Shown: piece after piece, positions 61,909 through 64,000 of the stretch | How the letters are laid out: the number at the start of each line of letters is the position of its first letter | Position numbering within the stretch: position 1 is the stretch's first letter | From: an uncultured Alistipes sp. | GTDB taxonomy: Bacteria; Bacteroidota; Bacteroidia; Bacteroidales; Rikenellaceae | NCBI GenBank assembly: GCA_910584485.1 | Contig: CAJUAV010000012.1 | Location: forward strand, 1-64,000 | Reading direction: 5' to 3' | Length of the DNA: 64,000 nt | Notes under the pieces: model-generated | The model's input: only the letters and a program-made list of their open reading frames with translations | Databases searched by the model: none | Told to the model about the DNA's origin: nothing | Program-made: the position numbers and the translations under genes

Positions 61909-63768
61909 TTATTGAACGATCGAGACGCGGATGTCGTCGAGGTAGAGCCATTTGTTTTTAGAGGTGGCTTGGCTTCCCGTTTCGAGCTCCCATGAAAGGC
62001 GATGCAGGTTGGTACAGCCGCTGATGTTGAATTTCTGGATCTCCCGGTTGACGTTGGAGGTAGAGCCGCTGTTGTCGGTCAATTGTACCGATGTGGCATT
62101 TTCGACCTCATTGCCGCTCGTTACTCCCATAAGCATCTGGAATGCTTTGATCGCTCCCTGCGTTGTGGTATAACCGTAACGCATATGGGCCGTAGTTCTT
62201 GTCTCTTCGGCGCTCGATCCGTATCTGAACATCACGTTGACGGTAACGCTCGTGTTGGGCTTCAGGTTGTTCATCGGTGCGGAATCCACACGTCCCCGAT
62301 TTTTACGTAACGAGGTTTCGTATCGGGAACGGATTGCGATGGCTTTTCCGGCTGTGCCGTAGGTCTGGTTGCCGGTCCAACCCTCCGCATGGAACGTATC
62401 ATTGATTATTTGTCCGTCTTGCTTTTTCGTATCAACATTTCCTCCGTCGATGTCGTAGCCTTTCAGTAAACCGAAATCCTCGAAAAAGAGCCAGGGGGCC
62501 TTGACGGCTATGCTGTTGTGCTCGTTTTCGTTCAGCGAGGCGGGCAGCGTCTGCGTATTCGTCACGACGGCGTGCTCCGAGTCGTAGGCCAGTTCGAGCG
62601 CCGCGCCGCGGAACGCCGTCGGGTAGAGGATGCCGTAATAGCCGATGCTGCATCGGCCGTTGCTTACGGGCAGTTCGGCCGTCGATGCGTTGTGGCGGAA
62701 AGCAGCTCCTTCGGGTGCCTTGACGGTCAGCGTGTTGACGGGTTCGCCCAGCTGCGTGTGGTCGATCGTGAAATCGAGCCACGTGACCGCCTGTTCGGTG
62801 GCGGGGACGGTCAGGTTGATCGGCGTGACATGTCCGCCGCGCAGCTCCTTGTCGAGCGCTGCCGAGAGGGTTTCGGCGCAGAAACCGTCCTCGAAGAGGG
62901 GCGTGAACGAAATCGCGCCCTCGGCCCTGCCCGGGAGGACGAAGACCCAGACGTACTGCGGCGCATCGTCCGTGCTCGCATCGAAGGGACGGTCGAAGCG
63001 CAGTTCGATGCGGCGGCCGCCGTTCGTTACGACGGGAGCGGCATCGGGCGTTTCCAGATCGAAGGTCGCGGTGCCGACCGCCTCGTGCGGAAAATCGATG
63101 AGCAGACGCGTCACCCCTTTCCCGCGGAGGTTGCGGCCCGACGGAATGCGGATGCGCAGGGCATGGAAACGGTGGTGCATGGCGACGCTGATCCGTTCGT
63201 CTTTCGACTTGTCGGTCAGACTGCCCCCTTCGACGCGGTCGGAGGTCAGCACGTCGAGTTCGGCGCGATAGGTGCCGTCCTGCACGGCGGGGAGGGTGTA
63301 GGTGATGCGGGTGCCATCCATGCGGTCCGCTTCGGGAACGGGATAGCAGGCGACGTAACGGTAACTGCCTGCCGCCATTTCGGGCAGGTCGCCCGTGAAG
63401 ATGGCGGCGTTTTCGGCGATCTGGTGGTTGCGGCGGAAGGGCGTGCCCGAGAAGAGGTAGTTGCCCGAGGCGTCGGCCGCCCATACGGCGATCTGATCCG
63501 TGGGGCTCCACTTGGTCGTATGCCAGTCGTCGTCGAGGGTGGTGCGTGTGGCGGGCGCTGCGGGGCCTGCGGGGTCGAATCCGACGAAAATCGGTTCGTC
63601 GAGGGGCAGCGCACGGCTCTCGGGGATGTTGCGAATCGCTTCGATCGTCGCCGTCGTACCGTTCGGCTCGATCGGGGTGATCGGGTCGGGGCCTTCGATC
63701 GACTGCTCCGAGCAGGCGACCGCACAGCATAGAGCTGCGGAAAAAAGGAGATACGGACGAATACGCAT
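61909..63768 (-). CDS. fimbrillin-like lipoprotein
   Basis: The 619-residue protein starts at 63768 with signal MRIRPYLLFSAALCCAVACSEQ. The N-terminal part looks like fimbrillin (Mfa-like_1): RTTLDDDWHTTKWSPTDQIAVWAADASGNYLF, FTGDLPEMAAGSYRYVACYPVPEADR and AVQDGTYRAELDVLTSDRVEGGSLTDKSKDERISVAMHHRFHALRIRI. The C-terminal third (about 440-619) is a separate jelly-roll-like domain ending SKNKWLYLDDIRVSIVQ. Fimbrillins build type V pili as lipoproteins matured by surface proteases. It is the first gene of the operon. Confidence 0.82.
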   Translation of the reverse strand: MRIRPYLLFSAALCCAVACSEQSIEGPDPITPIEPNGTTATIEAIRNIPESRALPLDEPIFVGFDPAGPAAPATRTTLDDDWHTTKWSPTDQIAVWAADASGNYLFSGTPFRRNHQIAENAAIFTGDLPEMAAGSYRYVACYPVPEADRMDGTRITYTLPAVQDGTYRAELDVLTSDRVEGGSLTDKSKDERISVAMHHRFHALRIRIPSGRNLRGKGVTRLLIDFPHEAVGTATFDLETPDAAPVVTNGGRRIELRFDRPFDASTDDAPQYVWVFVLPGRAEGAISFTPLFEDGFCAETLSAALDKELRGGHVTPINLTVPATEQAVTWLDFTIDHTQLGEPVNTLTVKAPEGAAFRHNASTAELPVSNGRCSIGYYGILYPTAFRGAALELAYDSEHAVVTNTQTLPASLNENEHNSIAVKAPWLFFEDFGLLKGYDIDGGNVDTKKQDGQIINDTFHAEGWTGNQTYGTAGKAIAIRSRYETSLRKNRGRVDSAPMNNLKPNTSVTVNVMFRYGSSAEETRTTAHMRYGYTTTQGAIKAFQMLMGVTSGNEVENATSVQLTDNSGSTSNVNREIQKFNISGCTNLHRLSWELETGSQATSKNKWLYLDDIRVSIVQ

Positions 63769-63798
63769 GAAATCGGGTATGTTTACACTTTTACGACA

Positions 63799-63831
63799 CA
63801 AAAATAGCCGCGCAGGGGGCTCCGAACAAAA
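63799..63831 (-). promoter_or_regulatory. promoter of the seven-gene surface operon
   Basis: The minus strand has TTTTG at 63831-63827, a 20-bp spacer and TATTTTTG at 63806-63799, 30 bp before the start. Confidence 0.75.
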
Positions 63832-63889
63832 GTTTTCAACGAAACGGGGGTTTTTCATCATGAACGGTCACTTTTCGGGCGGAACCGCA

Positions 63890-64000
63890 GGCAGAACGGT
63901 TCGATGGCGCAGCCATCGGCGGCCGGAGTGCCGTTTGGACAAGGCCCCTCGGTCATTGCGCAGCAATGGCAGCCCGCAGCCGCCCCCTGGCGGAGGGCTG
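63890..64000. repeat. dispersed repeat family A modules at the window end
   Basis: GATGGCGCAGCCATCGGCG near 63903 and the CAGCCCGCAGCCGCCCCCTG module near 63971 match modules at 53021 and 23925. The island continues beyond the window. Confidence 0.75.

Noticed and set aside
57087..61961. Very long open frame (about 1,620 codons) on the plus strand
   Set aside because: It is antisense to four well-supported lipoprotein and barrel genes with signal peptides and domains. Long antisense frames are common in GC-rich DNA.

Overview
The window is a chromosomal segment of a GC-rich member of the Bacteroidales, most likely Alistipes (Rikenellaceae). The family-level placement is inference. It rests on repeated use of the Bacteroidetes promoter -7 box TAnnTTTG with a TTG/TTTG -33 box about 19-20 bp upstream, the lack of Shine-Dalgarno sites before start codons, the surface-lipoprotein families (fimbrillin-like, DUF4493, PCMD, META), an OmpA-type porin, a B12-dependent class II ribonucleotide reductase, and a ligase-type enzyme of the sulfonolipid/sphingolipid family. 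Most of the sequence is compact housekeeping DNA, broken by repeat-rich intergenic islands and two short AT-richer foreign-looking patches.

Layout. 1-3.1 kb: a tandem 78-bp repeat, then a four-gene module in which two paralogous unknown genes flank two DUF2589 genes. 3.1-6.7 kb: metK (leftward), whose leader carries a good match to a SAM-II riboswitch, divergent from lysA and an EamA permease. 6.7-8.1 kb: remains of an integrative element (broken integrase, two tiny coupled ORFs, a DUF5053 gene, a small ribbon-helix-helix-like gene with 10-bp iterons, and a possible structured RNA). 8.7-14.4 kb: serine hydrolase, flippase, aroQ, thiL, and an AT-rich acyltransferase interrupted at a G9 tract. 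14.5-17.9 kb: ptb/ackA, fluoride exporter, META lipoprotein. 18.2-23.5 kb: ridA, nrdJ, ompA. 24.1-27.1 kb: recF/DUF721 divergent from a TPR protein and ribH. 27.8-39.4 kb (leftward): an alpha-oxoamine synthase, then M20 hydrolase-rnr-glycosyltransferase, then glutaminyl cyclase-metH-metF. 39.8-45.2 kb: tig-clpP-clpX-tkt. 45.3 kb: tRNA-Asp. 45.6-53.0 kb: HAD phosphatase, then a rightward sugar operon (split transketolase, FGGY kinase, FucI/AraA-type isomerase), a GH43 lipoprotein and a RibD-like reductase. 53.3-63.8 kb: one seven-gene leftward operon of fimbrillin-like, DUF4493 and PCMD lipoproteins with two outer-membrane barrels.

How parts fit together. metK, metH and metF make a methionine/SAM set, with metK probably SAM-controlled at the RNA level. 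The split transketolase, kinase and isomerase form a plausible pentose route resembling the known isomerase-kinase-transketolase pathway for D-apiose. The seven-gene lipoprotein/barrel operon looks like a dedicated surface structure and is the largest system here without a clear described function.

Two dispersed repeat families are prominent. Family A (core GGAGGCCCGCAGTTTTGGCA) fills six intergenic regions, mostly between convergent genes. Family B (about 74 bp) ends in a complete promoter and sits directly upstream of three unrelated leftward genes (aroQ, the acyltransferase, the glutaminyl cyclase-metH operon), which suggests it has distributed promoters around the genome.
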